A stretch of DNA of 64,000 bases from B30-G6 sp964633115 (GCA_964633115.1 CAZWEO010000001.1:1-64000), one strand, 5' to 3'; shown: positions 43,378 to 53,154, numbered from the stretch's first letter. Notes: a model not told the origin generated them from the letters alone. Numbers and translations are program-made.

Positions 43378-44562
43378 TCAGAGCGTAGCGAGCTGGCGAA
43401 GCCCGTTAATGACAGTGGCAATATGTGTATCTAAATTTTGGCGTATGACCGGCAGATCAGGGCTTTGGGAATCGATCTGAGCGACTATATCTGTGCAAAT
43501 TTCTTTAACGTCCTTTTCAGAAAGGTTCAAAAAGAATATTTTGAAAGCATCAATCAATTCAGGCGAAATGCGGTGGTGTTCGGCCTGAAATTCTAGCCCT
43601 TTGAAAAAACCCGCGATGATACTCGGAACCACATCAAAACTGTTCCAAACCATATCTCCCACGCCATCCAACCGATCAATACGCAATTTCAGACAAATGT
43701 TCAAAAAGAAAATCAATGCTGTATTAAGGATGGTTTTCAGTGAATCATCCTGTTGGCTCAGGTTAAAGAGGGGTTCATACTGTCTTACTGTAATCAATTT
43801 GACCGATATACGATCTGACTGCACACGAACCACGAAATCTCCGGCCGCATGATGCCACGAAGCAATCTGTTCGGTTGTGTCGATGCGATAATGTGCCGTT
43901 AATATCATGGCTGCCTGTTCAAAAATCTGCTGGACTTGATTTGAAGATAAATAGTGCTTTGGATTTTCTGGATCCCAAACACGTATCGTTGGATTTTCAG
44001 TGTTATTCTTAATAGATAGATGAAACTCATGAAAATCCTCAAACCATTCCCCCATCATCATATGAGCATCTTGCTGGTCATTCATGGTAGCCAGTCTACA
44101 ATCATAAACCCGCGGCAACCAATTATTTGCATACCGGCGAGTTAGCCGCCTTAAATGATGAAACTCTTTAATAATGGTTTCTTGGCCCAATTTTGAAACA
44201 GCTACATTAATAACACAGGCGATACGCTCTGCATTCAGATGCAGAATGATTCTGGCCGGATGATAAAACGCACCATGTTTTTCAAGATGTATATCCAGTT
44301 GGGATATATCCCCAGGATTTATGGGACAGTCTGCAATGTGAGAGGCAATTTCGGTAAGGCGTGCAGGTCCAAGTTTTCTGAGATAGTCGGAAACAGCCTT
44401 AAAATACGTCCCAGAAGTAAGCGAATCATACGGGGACTTTTTATCCGTCCGGTAATCCATTGGTAATGGTTTTTCCCACAAAAGATTACCGGGTTGAATT
44501 GGTTCTGGCTGATCAGAAACAAAATATTGTGTCGGCAGGTTATCCGGCATTACGGATGCCAT
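43378..44562 (-). CDS. conserved hypothetical protein upstream of dsrA
   Basis: I do not recognise this 394-residue protein with certainty. The middle (about 120-270) has a weak kinase-like arrangement: GQETIIKEFHHLRRL resembles a helix with the conserved Glu, and the segment around residue 245 reads WHHAAGDFVVRV. The usual HxD catalytic motif is not seen. No signal peptide or TM segment is apparent. It lies upstream of dsrA on the same strand, 297 bases away, so it may be coregulated or merely adjacent. Confidence 0.65.
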   Translation of the reverse strand: MASVMPDNLPTQYFVSDQPEPIQPGNLLWEKPLPMDYRTDKKSPYDSLTSGTYFKAVSDYLRKLGPARLTEIASHIADCPINPGDISQLDIHLEKHGAFYHPARIILHLNAERIACVINVAVSKLGQETIIKEFHHLRRLTRRYANNWLPRVYDCRLATMNDQQDAHMMMGEWFEDFHEFHLSIKNNTENPTIRVWDPENPKHYLSSNQVQQIFEQAAMILTAHYRIDTTEQIASWHHAAGDFVVRVQSDRISVKLITVRQYEPLFNLSQQDDSLKTILNTALIFFLNICLKLRIDRLDGVGDMVWNSFDVVPSIIAGFFKGLEFQAEHHRISPELIDAFKIFFLNLSEKDVKEICTDIVAQIDSQSPDLPVIRQNLDTHIATVINGLRQLATL

Positions 44563-44655
44563 TTTGCGGATAGGCCTAGAAGGCGATGATTGCTATTACC
44601 GATATCCATTCGAGTATAATCATTTCACATTATTGGACAATTTCTAAATCGCCGA

Positions 44656-45276
44656 CTATCGATGTTCGTTAAGCTCTTTAAGAACATCAGGTGCAACATC
44701 ATAGCCCAGCTCGACGGCTTTATCGATATTTTCAATGGCGAGTCCGAATTCGTCTTTTTCCATATAGGCGATGGCCAAATTGTTATAGGCCACAGCAAAA
44801 TCTGGTGCCAATTCAATCACCTTGAGGTTGGTCTCGATACTTTCTTCGACCTTTCCCGTAGCAAGATAGGCATTGGCCAGGGTCGTGTAAGCCTGTAGAA
44901 ATTTCTGGTTCCATCTAACCGCTTTTTCAAGTGCTGGAATGGCTTCTTCCACATTGCCCAACTGCATGTGAACGAAGCCGATATTGCCCCACCCCTCGGC
45001 AAAACCAGCCCGCGCTTTTACGGCTCTTTTATTATAATCAAGGCAGCCTTCCAGGTCACCATGCTGCAATCGAATGCCACCGAGCTGAACGTAAGCTTCA
45101 GCCAAACTAGGACTGCACGCAATGGCTTCATGTAACTCATTTTCAGCTTCCTGATATTTTTTTTGGCCCAGATAGGCTACGGCCAGGTTGTAATGAGAGT
45201 TGCCGCAATCCGGATTGGAAGCAATGGCGGCTTTTTGATGATTGATGTATTCGTCTACGTTTTTTGCTTGTGGCAT
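44656..45276 (-). CDS. TPR-repeat protein
   Basis: 206 residues made of about five tetratricopeptide repeats (for example SHYNLAVAYLGQKKYQEAEN, AYVQLGGIRLQHGDLEGC, AYTTLANAYLATGKVEES). TPRs form protein-binding superhelices. No signal peptide, so cytosolic. GAGGAAACC precedes the ATG. It is the first of a possible two-gene unit with the unknown protein at 43.4-44.6 kb, 93 bases away, ahead of the dsr operon. The partner is unknown. Confidence 0.88.
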   Translation of the reverse strand: MPQAKNVDEYINHQKAAIASNPDCGNSHYNLAVAYLGQKKYQEAENELHEAIACSPSLAEAYVQLGGIRLQHGDLEGCLDYNKRAVKARAGFAEGWGNIGFVHMQLGNVEEAIPALEKAVRWNQKFLQAYTTLANAYLATGKVEESIETNLKVIELAPDFAVAYNNLAIAYMEKDEFGLAIENIDKAVELGYDVAPDVLKELNEHR

Positions 45277-45489
45277 CTGGTTTCCTCTTTTTTTTATTTT
45301 ATTGTTATCCCCACCATGAAACAGCGATCCCAGGGATCAGTTAAAATAACGCAGCATTGAATGTTTGGCAACTCGCTTTTTTCTTGACATACGCCTTAGT
45401 ATTATTCATAAAAATGTCTTCACGTTTTACGTCAGCACCCAACTGTACGATTCAGGAGATATTCACCATTGAACTTACGGAGTAAATAC

Positions 45490-45537
45490 CGGGTTTCTGC
45501 TCTAAAATGCATGCCGCCTGTTGAGCACAGAAACCCG
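45490..45537. repeat. hairpin in 416-base gap before DapA-like gene
   Basis: CGGGTTTCTG (45490-45499) and CAGAAACCCG (45528-45537) are perfect 10-bp arms, with further pairing inside (CTC / GAG). A weaker AACCG / CGGTT stem follows at about 45568-45594. They sit in the gap between the TPR gene (minus) and the DapA-like gene (plus), so they may be leader-RNA structures. Nothing else is convincing in the gap. Confidence 0.5.
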
Positions 45538-45692
45538 TCCAGCAAGCAGGGCGTTCAATTTCCGAACCGTGTATGAATGCATATCGGTTTGAGTCTTTAT
45601 TTTATAATTCCATATCAACATAAACAAAATCAGAAAAATAAAATGTCCGCAGGCACACTTTTGTACAGACAGCGGTATAATAAGGAGGCAGC

Positions 45693-46733
45693 ATGAAACC
45701 AGGATGTTATACGGCCCTTGTAACGCCATTTTCAGAGACAGGGGAAACAGTCGATTATGACGCTTTAAACCGCCTCATCATGTTTCAGATCGAAAACAAT
45801 ATTACAGGCATATTGGCAGTCGGCACCACTGGTGAAAGTCCCACCTTGGCTTGGGAAGAACATCATAAAGTCACCGAAACCGTGGTCAAGGGAACCCAGG
45901 GAAAGTGCCTTTGCATTGCCGGCACTGGCAGCAATAACACCAAGGAATCCATCGGTGCCACCGAACACGCTGTTAGCGTAGGGGCGGATGCGGTCCTTTT
46001 GGTAGATCCCTATTACAATGGTCCCAGCTCCTTAGAAATTCGCCAAGAGTATATTAAACCGGTGGCAACCCAATTTCCAGATACAACCATTATTCCTTAC
46101 GTCATTCCGGGAAGGACCGGTGCCCAGCTCTTTCCCGAAGATCTGGCGCTTCTTTTTAAAGATTGTCCCAACGTCAACACCGTCAAAGAGGCCACGGCCA
46201 ACATTGACAACATGCGGCGCACCCGTGAATGCTGTGGGGGAGACTACACTATTTTATCCGGTGATGACGGCATGACCTTTCAAATGATGACCGATCAGGC
46301 TGTCAATGCCGCCGGCGTCATCTCAGTCATAACCAATATTACACCGCGTGCCATAGCAGACATGGTTAAGCATCTTAATGACGGCAATCTGGACCAGGCC
46401 GAAAAATTGAAAACCGCGCTTGATCCGCTCTTCGGTCTGGTAACAATAAGCACCCAGGAAGAATCAAATTTTGGCCCCGTCACCTGTCGAGCCAGAAATC
46501 CCTTGGGTGTTAAAACCCTCATGTCTATCTTGGGCCTGCCCGTGGGTCCCTGCCGGCAGCCATTGGGCAAGATGTCTCAGAATGGTATTCAGAAAGTAGT
46601 GGCAGCTGCCAAAGATGTACAACAACACAATCCTGAAATATGGCAGCCCCTGGCGGACTTTTTTAACATCGATATGGACGAACGTTTGAATAATCCCGTC
46701 TATCAGGAGGGTCTTTTCTATCCAGAATACTAA
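45693..46733 (+). CDS. DapA-like aldolase with C-terminal extension
   Basis: 346 residues, about 50 longer than typical DapA. Key residues are present: the Thr pair in VGTTGESPTLAW, the Tyr in IPYVIPGRTG and the Schiff-base Lys in TVKEATANIDN. It is therefore a dihydrodipicolinate synthase-family aldolase, probably for lysine/diaminopimelate synthesis, although other family members act on keto-acids. AAGGAGG precedes the ATG. A strong terminator follows directly. Confidence 0.88.
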   Translation: MKPGCYTALVTPFSETGETVDYDALNRLIMFQIENNITGILAVGTTGESPTLAWEEHHKVTETVVKGTQGKCLCIAGTGSNNTKESIGATEHAVSVGADAVLLVDPYYNGPSSLEIRQEYIKPVATQFPDTTIIPYVIPGRTGAQLFPEDLALLFKDCPNVNTVKEATANIDNMRRTRECCGGDYTILSGDDGMTFQMMTDQAVNAAGVISVITNITPRAIADMVKHLNDGNLDQAEKLKTALDPLFGLVTISTQEESNFGPVTCRARNPLGVKTLMSILGLPVGPCRQPLGKMSQNGIQKVVAAAKDVQQHNPEIWQPLADFFNIDMDERLNNPVYQEGLFYPEY

Positions 46734-46785
46734 AAACAAAAATCCCCCTTTTGCGAGCGAAGTAAAAGGGGGATTTTTGTTTTAT
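46734..46785. terminator. bidirectional terminator
   Basis: 19-bp complementary arms (AAACAAAAATCCCCCTTTT at 46734-46752 and its complement at 46764-46782) around an 11-base loop, with T-runs on both strands. It separates the DapA-like gene from the convergent YkgJ-type gene. Confidence 0.88.
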
Positions 46786-46787
46786 GA

Positions 46788-47579
46788 CTAGGTTTTTTTA
46801 GAAACAGTTGCCGCTTGTTCTTCCGGGCTTTTTTGTTTGAACAGAATATCTTTCAACCAGTCAATGCCAAAATTGAGTAGGGCCACATCATCATCTTTGA
46901 GCTTTGCCTGCATCTCTTCATCCACCTGAAATCGTTCCAAAAAGGTGCTTGTAAACACAAACTCTCTGAATTTATCGATATTGTAGCTAACCATGAAAAA
47001 TAATTCTTTGGCTTTATCCGTCAGTTTGATATTAGGCGGAAACGATCGTTTGCGCACAACCAGATCTGTCCATTTGCTATTAATTTCATCGTGTATATCA
47101 ACTCCCTGATCCTTGCGCCATTCTTTGACAGTCCAATTCTTATCCTCTTCAAAACCAAGGCAGTGGGGTTCATTGACAAAAAAATAAAAACCTTCATCAT
47201 CAGCCCCTTCTTTATGACTGAGCGTGGCCACACCCAAGGGATAATAACGGCAGGTTGTAGGGCGGTCTTCATACAGAATACAGCCAGCTTCTCTTAAAAA
47301 CGGACAGGCCTCTTTTTCATCATCCACCATTTTGAGCGTCACCACCGGTAAATTGGTTTTTTCCAATAAATGCGGTTCGGTATAAATGGCCAGGAATTCT
47401 TCCGAAGAAAGTTGGAGCCTTTTCTTCAACCGGATTACGTCATACGGTGTCAGGGTGATACGAATACCACTGCAGCACTTGGTGAAACACGTGACACCTT
47501 TGTGGCATTCAAATTTGAATTTGCTATTCGGGCCGAGTCGAACCGGTTCGATGGCCGCCATTTTATCTTTTTGGGTCAT
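46788..47579 (-). CDS. YkgJ family cysteine-cluster protein
   Basis: 263 residues with the UPF0153/YkgJ Cys cluster: CHKGVTCFTKCCSGIRI, then ACPFLREAGCILYEDRPTTC. These Cys probably bind a metal or Fe-S cluster. The C-terminal half is helical and unassigned. ATG 47579 with GAAAGGA upstream is preferred to a TTG 15 bases earlier. The function of the family is unknown. Confidence 0.87.
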   Translation of the reverse strand: MTQKDKMAAIEPVRLGPNSKFKFECHKGVTCFTKCCSGIRITLTPYDVIRLKKRLQLSSEEFLAIYTEPHLLEKTNLPVVTLKMVDDEKEACPFLREAGCILYEDRPTTCRYYPLGVATLSHKEGADDEGFYFFVNEPHCLGFEEDKNWTVKEWRKDQGVDIHDEINSKWTDLVVRKRSFPPNIKLTDKAKELFFMVSYNIDKFREFVFTSTFLERFQVDEEMQAKLKDDDVALLNFGIDWLKDILFKQKSPEEQAATVSKKT

Positions 47580-47747
47580 TCTTTTTCCTTTCAAGTGGGT
47601 CTTTTGTTTCCTCTCCCATAAACCGATGTTTGCTTGCTTGTCAATTCAATCCTTGCACAAAATCACCCGCTTAGATCCTTGCCTTTTCTACTGCTTCTAT
47701 GCCATAATAGTGTTTCTGCCTACGCCTAATTTTATAAGATAATCAAT

Positions 47748-49313
47748 ATGCAAACCATTACAACCCAGGTACTCATAATCGGAGGCGGCGTAACCGGCGC
47801 CGGAATTGGCCGAGACCTTGCTTTGCGCGGTGTCAACTGCGTACTCGCCGAAAAACATGATATTAACGCCGGTGCATCTGGTGCCAACCATGGCCTGCTG
47901 CATAGCGGCGCACGCTATGTCTCCAGCGATGTCCATTCGGCTGAAGAATGCCGCAAAGAAAGTAATCTGTTAAAAAAACTTGCCCCAGACTGTATTGAGG
48001 ATACCGGCGGTCTATTTATCGCTGTTGAAGGGGATGAAGACTCCTATATTGCCGACTTTCCCCATCTGTGTGCCCAAAGCCACATCCCCGTAAAAGAGCT
48101 AGATGTCAAAGACGCGCTCGAAATGGAGCCGGCTCTATCTACCAAAACCATTGCGGCTTTTCAGGTTAATGATGCCTCGGTGGGGCCTTTCAAGCTCTCC
48201 ATGGAAAACATTCACCAGGCACTTTCGCTTGGCTGCCAGCTGTTGCGTCATTCCGAAGTGGTTGGGTTTCAGATAAGTGGGCGAAAAATCCAGGCCACCT
48301 TATTGAAAAACATGCTCACGCATGAATCCTTTAAGGTCATAGCAGACCAGGTAATCAATGCCACCGGAGCTTGGGCCAAGGAGATTGCCGCGCTGGCTGA
48401 TTGCCCCATCGACTTGCTTTATTCCAAGGGGAGTTTGTTGGTAACTCACAGTCGTGTGACCCAGCGTGTCATAAACCGGTTGCGCCCTTCAGCCAATGCA
48501 GACATCCTGGTCCCCGGAGGGACTGTATCCATCCTGGGCACCACATCGATTCGGATTGACAATCTGGAGGCCATTTTCCCGACCGTCAAAGAAATTGATG
48601 CCATCGTGGGTGAAGGCGCTCACATGATTCCTACGCTGGAAACCATCCGCTACATTCGGGCTTATGCCGGTGTGCGCCCCCTCGTGGGTGTGGCTTCTGA
48701 CGGCGGTGATCGATCCGTTAGCCGCAGTTTTGCTTTAATCGATCATGATACCGACGGATTAGACAACTTTGCCACCATCACCGGTGGCAAACTGACAACC
48801 TATCGCCTCATGGCCGAAAAAACAGCCGATCTCATCTGTGACCGGCTGGGTGTAACTCAGCCCTGCCTGACGCGTACGGAGCCACTACCCACGGCCCAGG
48901 CAACCCGCTGGACCAAACCCGGCATTGCACCCAAACTCTGGATCCAGCACAACGATCCCGAAGACCTATTATTGTGTGAGTGCGAAATGGTTCCCAAAAG
49001 CGTGGTCACCAATCTCTCTCAATCCATTCATGAACAAAATGGTAAGCCAGATTTGGTATCTCTGGGATTGCGCAGCCGCATCGGCAAAGGTGCCTGCCAA
49101 GGGACCTTCTGTGCCCAGCGCGTTGCCGCCTATCTATATGATATTGAAGAAATGACCGGCCAGGAAGGTTTAGAAAGCATCCGCGCTTTTGTTACCGAAC
49201 GATGGCGTGGCGAAAGACCGCTTTTATGGGATACATCGTTGATGCAGGCCGAGCTCAAGGAAGCCCTTTACTGCGGGCTGTTTGGTGTGGAATGCCATGA
49301 ATCAGACCTCTGA
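47748..49313 (+). CDS. glpA: anaerobic glycerol-3-phosphate dehydrogenase subunit A
   Basis: 521 residues: the FAD motif LIIGGGVTGAGIGRDLALRG, DAO-fold core, and a C-terminal BFD-like [2Fe-2S] domain with LLLCECEMVPKS and GACQGTFCAQR. GlpA is the catalytic subunit of GlpABC, oxidising glycerol-3-phosphate and passing electrons to quinone. Overlaps glpB by 17 bases. Other FAD G3P dehydrogenases (GlpD) lack this Cys domain. Confidence 0.93.
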   Translation: MQTITTQVLIIGGGVTGAGIGRDLALRGVNCVLAEKHDINAGASGANHGLLHSGARYVSSDVHSAEECRKESNLLKKLAPDCIEDTGGLFIAVEGDEDSYIADFPHLCAQSHIPVKELDVKDALEMEPALSTKTIAAFQVNDASVGPFKLSMENIHQALSLGCQLLRHSEVVGFQISGRKIQATLLKNMLTHESFKVIADQVINATGAWAKEIAALADCPIDLLYSKGSLLVTHSRVTQRVINRLRPSANADILVPGGTVSILGTTSIRIDNLEAIFPTVKEIDAIVGEGAHMIPTLETIRYIRAYAGVRPLVGVASDGGDRSVSRSFALIDHDTDGLDNFATITGGKLTTYRLMAEKTADLICDRLGVTQPCLTRTEPLPTAQATRWTKPGIAPKLWIQHNDPEDLLLCECEMVPKSVVTNLSQSIHEQNGKPDLVSLGLRSRIGKGACQGTFCAQRVAAYLYDIEEMTGQEGLESIRAFVTERWRGERPLLWDTSLMQAELKEALYCGLFGVECHESDL

Positions 49314-50583
49314 TATCCAATGCGATCTGTTGATCATTGGTGCTGGTATGACTGGCATGGCAGCCGCCGTGTTCGCCGCCAAGCGTAAGATCAAAACAGT
49401 CCTGGTCGGTATCACCAGCGAAATGATTTTTGCCAGTGGCCTTTTAGACCTTCTGGGTGTCCATCCCATCGAAAATGGCACGTCCATCAATGACCCCTGG
49501 CAGGGCATTACGAAACTCATTCAAGATAATCCCGATCATCCCTATGCCAAGATACCGGAAGCCACGATACAAAAAGCGTTTGAGGAATTGGTTGAATATC
49601 TTAACGCAGCAGGGCTGACCTACACCCGCCACAATGATCGCAACGCCCTTATCCTTACACCAACCGGCACCCTCAAACCATCGTATTACATACCCCATAC
49701 CATGTGGGCTTGGGTGCACGCTTATGAATCCAAAGCGCCCTGTCTGATTCTTGATATCAAAGGCCTCAAAGGATTCAGTGCCCGCCAAATCGTGGCACCT
49801 TTTAAGGAAACTTGGCCTGCTCTGGCTCAGACCACCATATCATTTCCTGGCATGGACCAGCCCGGCGAAATTTACCTGGAGCCCTTGGCGCGCTCTATGG
49901 TGTTGCCTCAGACTCGCCAAGCTTTGGCCGATACGATTCGGCCCCTGATTAACGGATTTCAATATGTGGGCCTACCGGCGATGTTCGGTATCCAAAATCC
50001 AGATAAAATCCGATCGGACTTGGAAAAACTGTTAGGTGTCAAATTATTTGAAATCCCCACCATGCCACCTTCCATACCCGGGTTGCGATTGAAAGAAACT
50101 TTTGAAACAGCGCTTCCCCAAAATGGCGTTCACTGTTTGGTGCCAAAGCAGGTTCTCGCTGTTCAAAAAAAAGGCGATGCTTTCTTGGTGCAGATTGGAG
50201 ATGCGGCGCCGGAACAAGTACTCAAAACCCGCGGTATTATATTAGCCAGTGGGCGTTTTGTGGGCCGGGGCCTACACGCCGACCGCATGAAGATTCGTGA
50301 ATCCATATTCAACCTACCGGTACACCAGCCTGAAGAAAGGCGAGATTGGCATCGATTTGAATTTCTGCACCCATCAGGACATCCCATCAACCGTGCCGGC
50401 CTTGAAATTGACGACCAGTTTCGCCCTTTAGACGCCTCCGACCAAGCTGCCTACGACTCACTCTTTGCAGCCGGATCCATCTTGGCGCACCAGGATTGGA
50501 TGCGTCAAAAATGCGGTTCCGGTCTCGCCATCGCCACGGCATTTGCGGCGGTAAATGCCTTTATCAGTAAAGCAGGTATTTGA
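49297..50583 (+). CDS. glpB: anaerobic glycerol-3-phosphate dehydrogenase subunit B
   Basis: 428 residues with the FAD-binding N terminus LLIIGAGMTGMAAAVFA and a C-terminal GSGLAIATAFAAV segment, as in GlpB. ATG 49297 lies inside the glpA 3' end. The membrane Fe-S subunit glpC is absent from the window, so electrons would have to pass to another carrier or a glpC elsewhere. Its last 20 bases overlap the convergent methyltransferase gene. Confidence 0.88.
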   Translation: MNQTSDIQCDLLIIGAGMTGMAAAVFAAKRKIKTVLVGITSEMIFASGLLDLLGVHPIENGTSINDPWQGITKLIQDNPDHPYAKIPEATIQKAFEELVEYLNAAGLTYTRHNDRNALILTPTGTLKPSYYIPHTMWAWVHAYESKAPCLILDIKGLKGFSARQIVAPFKETWPALAQTTISFPGMDQPGEIYLEPLARSMVLPQTRQALADTIRPLINGFQYVGLPAMFGIQNPDKIRSDLEKLLGVKLFEIPTMPPSIPGLRLKETFETALPQNGVHCLVPKQVLAVQKKGDAFLVQIGDAAPEQVLKTRGIILASGRFVGRGLHADRMKIRESIFNLPVHQPEERRDWHRFEFLHPSGHPINRAGLEIDDQFRPLDASDQAAYDSLFAAGSILAHQDWMRQKCGSGLAIATAFAAVNAFISKAGI

Positions 50584-51760
50584 CCAGCCGGCCGTCAAGT
50601 CCGCCGGCCTTAATCGGCTTTTTCCAGGAGGCTTTCAAACCGATTTTTTTGATATATTTTCGATCGCCGTAATATATAAAAGCGATCGAATTTTTACATT
50701 TCTGTTTCAGAAAATCACCGTAACTTTTATAGAAAAGCTCAAGGTTCTGATCCCCCGCCATGCGGATGCCATAGGGCGGATTCGTTACAATCACCCGCCC
50801 CTCAAGCGCGTGTAGCGTTCTGAAGTCCAGTTTTTGAATGTTTACATTGTTACCGTAATGGAGACCCATCAGATTGATCTGCGCCGCCCGAATAGCCTCT
50901 TTGGATATATCACTGCCCGCAATCAGTCCTCTGGGCAGCTCCCGGATGTGTCCGTCAGCCGTATTTTTTACCTGTTGCCAGACCGTGCGGTCAAAGTCGG
51001 GCAGGGACTCAAAACCGAAGCGACGCCGGAATACACCCGCAGGGACATGACTATAGTGCATTAGCGCTTCACATAAAAGGGTGCCTGAGCCACACATGGG
51101 ATCGTATATGGGAACAGAACCGTCCCATTCACTAAATCGGATAATCGCAGCCGCTACGGTCTCCTGCATGGGCGCCGAAACAGTCTCCTCTCTGTATCCT
51201 CTGCGATGAAGCGCGCCGCCTGAGGTGTCCAGGCTTATGACCGCCTTATTCTTTCTAATATGCAAATTCAGCAAGATATCGGGATTATTAACCGACACAT
51301 CCGGACGCTGACCGGTTTTTTCTTTGAAGTAATCGGCAATGGCGTCTTTTAAACGAAGGGCAGCATACTTGGAGTGCGAAATCGTACTGTCGGAAACATT
51401 CCCTGATATCGCAAATGTATTGCCTTGTTCAAAAATATCTTCCCATCTTATCTGCTTGGCCCTTTGATACAGCGTATCGGTATCCGGACAAACATATGAT
51501 TTCAACGGCGCCAAGCATCGTGAAACAAGCCTGGACAGGTAATTAATTCGATACAGGGCTGCATTGTCCGCCTTAAAATAAATGCCGCTAAATGCCAGCC
51601 TCACATCGCGAGCACCGAGTTCAACAATTTCCCTGGCACCAGCGTCCTTTAAGCTGTCGGCTATCTGGGCAAAATATCGGCTATCCATCTGATACTGAAA
51701 CGCCGCAGGCGGCAGCTTTTTTTCACCAGGATAATCGACCCCATGCGTTGGTACCATCAT
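50564..51760 (-). CDS. THUMP-domain RNA methyltransferase (RlmL-like)
   Basis: 398 residues: an N-terminal THUMP region (about 20-160) and a UPF0020-type methyltransferase with DPMCGSGTLLCEALM and the N6/N2 motif TNPPYG. This resembles the N-terminal half of RlmKL, which makes m2G2445 in 23S rRNA; Trm14-type tRNA activity is an alternative. The reading frame overlaps glpB by 20 bases tail to tail. A hairpin (51788-51827) lies just before the start. Confidence 0.9.
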   Translation of the reverse strand: MMVPTHGVDYPGEKKLPPAAFQYQMDSRYFAQIADSLKDAGAREIVELGARDVRLAFSGIYFKADNAALYRINYLSRLVSRCLAPLKSYVCPDTDTLYQRAKQIRWEDIFEQGNTFAISGNVSDSTISHSKYAALRLKDAIADYFKEKTGQRPDVSVNNPDILLNLHIRKNKAVISLDTSGGALHRRGYREETVSAPMQETVAAAIIRFSEWDGSVPIYDPMCGSGTLLCEALMHYSHVPAGVFRRRFGFESLPDFDRTVWQQVKNTADGHIRELPRGLIAGSDISKEAIRAAQINLMGLHYGNNVNIQKLDFRTLHALEGRVIVTNPPYGIRMAGDQNLELFYKSYGDFLKQKCKNSIAFIYYGDRKYIKKIGLKASWKKPIKAGGLDGRLVKYLLY

Positions 51761-51787
51761 AGATTGCCTTTCTCTGAAAATAAGACC

Positions 51788-51827
51788 GCAAAGAATGATC
51801 GAAAGATTGCTTGATCATTCTATTTGC
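51788..51827. repeat. hairpin upstream of RlmL-like gene
   Basis: AGAATGATC and GATCATTCT (9-bp perfect arms) with outer GCAAA / TTTGC pairing across a 2-base bulge. It lies 28 bases upstream of the RlmL-like start codon on the minus strand, possibly a 5' leader structure. Confidence 0.5.
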
Positions 51828-51994
51828 AGTATGAGCTGTACAGACTTAAACTGACCCTGCGGCTGCCAAACCAGGTTAAATACTGCAAGAATTTGGATGC
51901 AAAATCAACCCAAACGTTGTGACAATAGGGCCATCCCCATAGTTGCATAAACAACATGGCAAACTATAGATTTTGCAACGCTGGGGTTATCTGA

Positions 51995-52279
51995 ATGGTG
52001 AATACCAAAATGGATACCGAATATAAAAGCAGAACCCAGAAAAAAAAGGAAGACAAGGCCCTGCAGCGATTGGGGGAACAGCTGCTCGGCTTGCAGCCCG
52101 GGCTACTTGAGACTATGGATCTGCCGGATGAACTACTGAAAGAAATCGAATTTGCACGAAAAATAAAGAGCCATGGCGCTCGGCGTAGGCAGACACGGCA
52201 CATTGGCGCCCTCCTACGGCACATCGATACACAAGCCATCATAACCACCCTTGAGCACATGCGGTCGTGTAAACCATGA
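51995..52279 (+). CDS. short DarP (YjgA/DUF615)-like protein
   Basis: 94 residues matching the YjgA family: RTQKKKEDKALQRLGEQL, DLPDELLKEIEFARKIKSHGARRRQ and HIGALLRHIDTQAI. DarP associates with 50S ribosomal precursors. E. coli DarP is about 183 residues, so this form lacks most of the second half; it may be a natural short version or a truncation. The ATG at 51995 lacks a clear Shine-Dalgarno. Confidence 0.8.
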   Translation: MVNTKMDTEYKSRTQKKKEDKALQRLGEQLLGLQPGLLETMDLPDELLKEIEFARKIKSHGARRRQTRHIGALLRHIDTQAIITTLEHMRSCKP

Positions 52280-52317
52280 CAGTATCAGGGGATGTAAAGC
52301 TCACGCGAATCTGAATT

Positions 52318-53046
52318 TCAACGGAGAATGATGGATTTATAAAACATCGGCATACCAAATAAATACCACATGCCGAAAAACCAGAACCCCATAAAAGCAA
52401 GCCCAATTCCTCCCCAAATCCTGCTCAGCGTAATTCTTTGAATACCCGGGAAGAGGAGGGATTCTTCGGGTTGGGCCTGGTTTATATATACCGCAACCTT
52501 TTTCCCGACCGGGAAGTATTCGACAATCGCTTCGTTTTCCAACTTTTCATTGTCAGGTTCGTATCCGAAAAAGCCAACGCCAAACCCACCCCAGACCTCA
52601 AGCAGGGCATATTTTTGAATTCCCCGGACCAGAACAGACTCAACCGGACGTTTCGGGTTAATGTATACCGGCGCCGGTTCTCCCGGTGAATATCGAGCGA
52701 TCAGCGCCTCAGAATCCTCTCTGTCGTTGGTCGCGCTGTATCCATAGTGGATTCTGTTACCATTGTAAGATTTATCTTGAAAAGAATATGTATAAAAAAC
52801 TTCTGCACGGTAGACTGTATTTCCGTCGCTGTCAGTGGATTTTTCTATCGTGGATTCAACGAATTTTCCGGTAACGTGTTCCCATTCTTTTGTTCCGTAG
52901 GCTTGAAACACGAGTTTGCCCCCTTTGACCATCATCCAGAGACCTGCAATGACAAATGCATCTATGTCGTTTGCTTGGCTACTTCCGCAAACACCTGCAA
53001 ACGTCAGCGCAAATGCGGTAATCAGCAGAATCCATTTAATGTTCAT
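52318..53046 (-). CDS. DUF3592-like membrane protein
   Basis: 242 residues: N-terminal signal/TM (about 3-22), a DUF3592-like extracytoplasmic domain with FYTYSFQDKSYNGNRIHYGY and SPGEPAPVYINPKRPVESVL, a second copy-like segment (VGKKVAVYINQAQPEESLL), and a C-terminal TM pair. The repeated YIN-P-x-ES-L pattern indicates internal duplication. ATG 53046 with GGGG upstream is preferred to a longer start. No known function. It sits at the left edge of the accessory region. Confidence 0.75.
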   Translation of the reverse strand: MNIKWILLITAFALTFAGVCGSSQANDIDAFVIAGLWMMVKGGKLVFQAYGTKEWEHVTGKFVESTIEKSTDSDGNTVYRAEVFYTYSFQDKSYNGNRIHYGYSATNDREDSEALIARYSPGEPAPVYINPKRPVESVLVRGIQKYALLEVWGGFGVGFFGYEPDNEKLENEAIVEYFPVGKKVAVYINQAQPEESLLFPGIQRITLSRIWGGIGLAFMGFWFFGMWYLFGMPMFYKSIILR

Positions 53047-53154
53047 TCTGATCCCCTTTTCGATGTTTTTCAGCATGGTGGTCAATTCATGGCTTGGGGG
53101 TTAAGCCTACTCTTGTAGTCATGTGGGTTTTTTATCTAGAGTCAAGGGCAGATT

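Noticed and set aside
46734..46785. Long inverted repeat considered as an insertion-sequence end
   Set aside because: It sits between convergent genes with T-runs on both strands, which is a bidirectional terminator.
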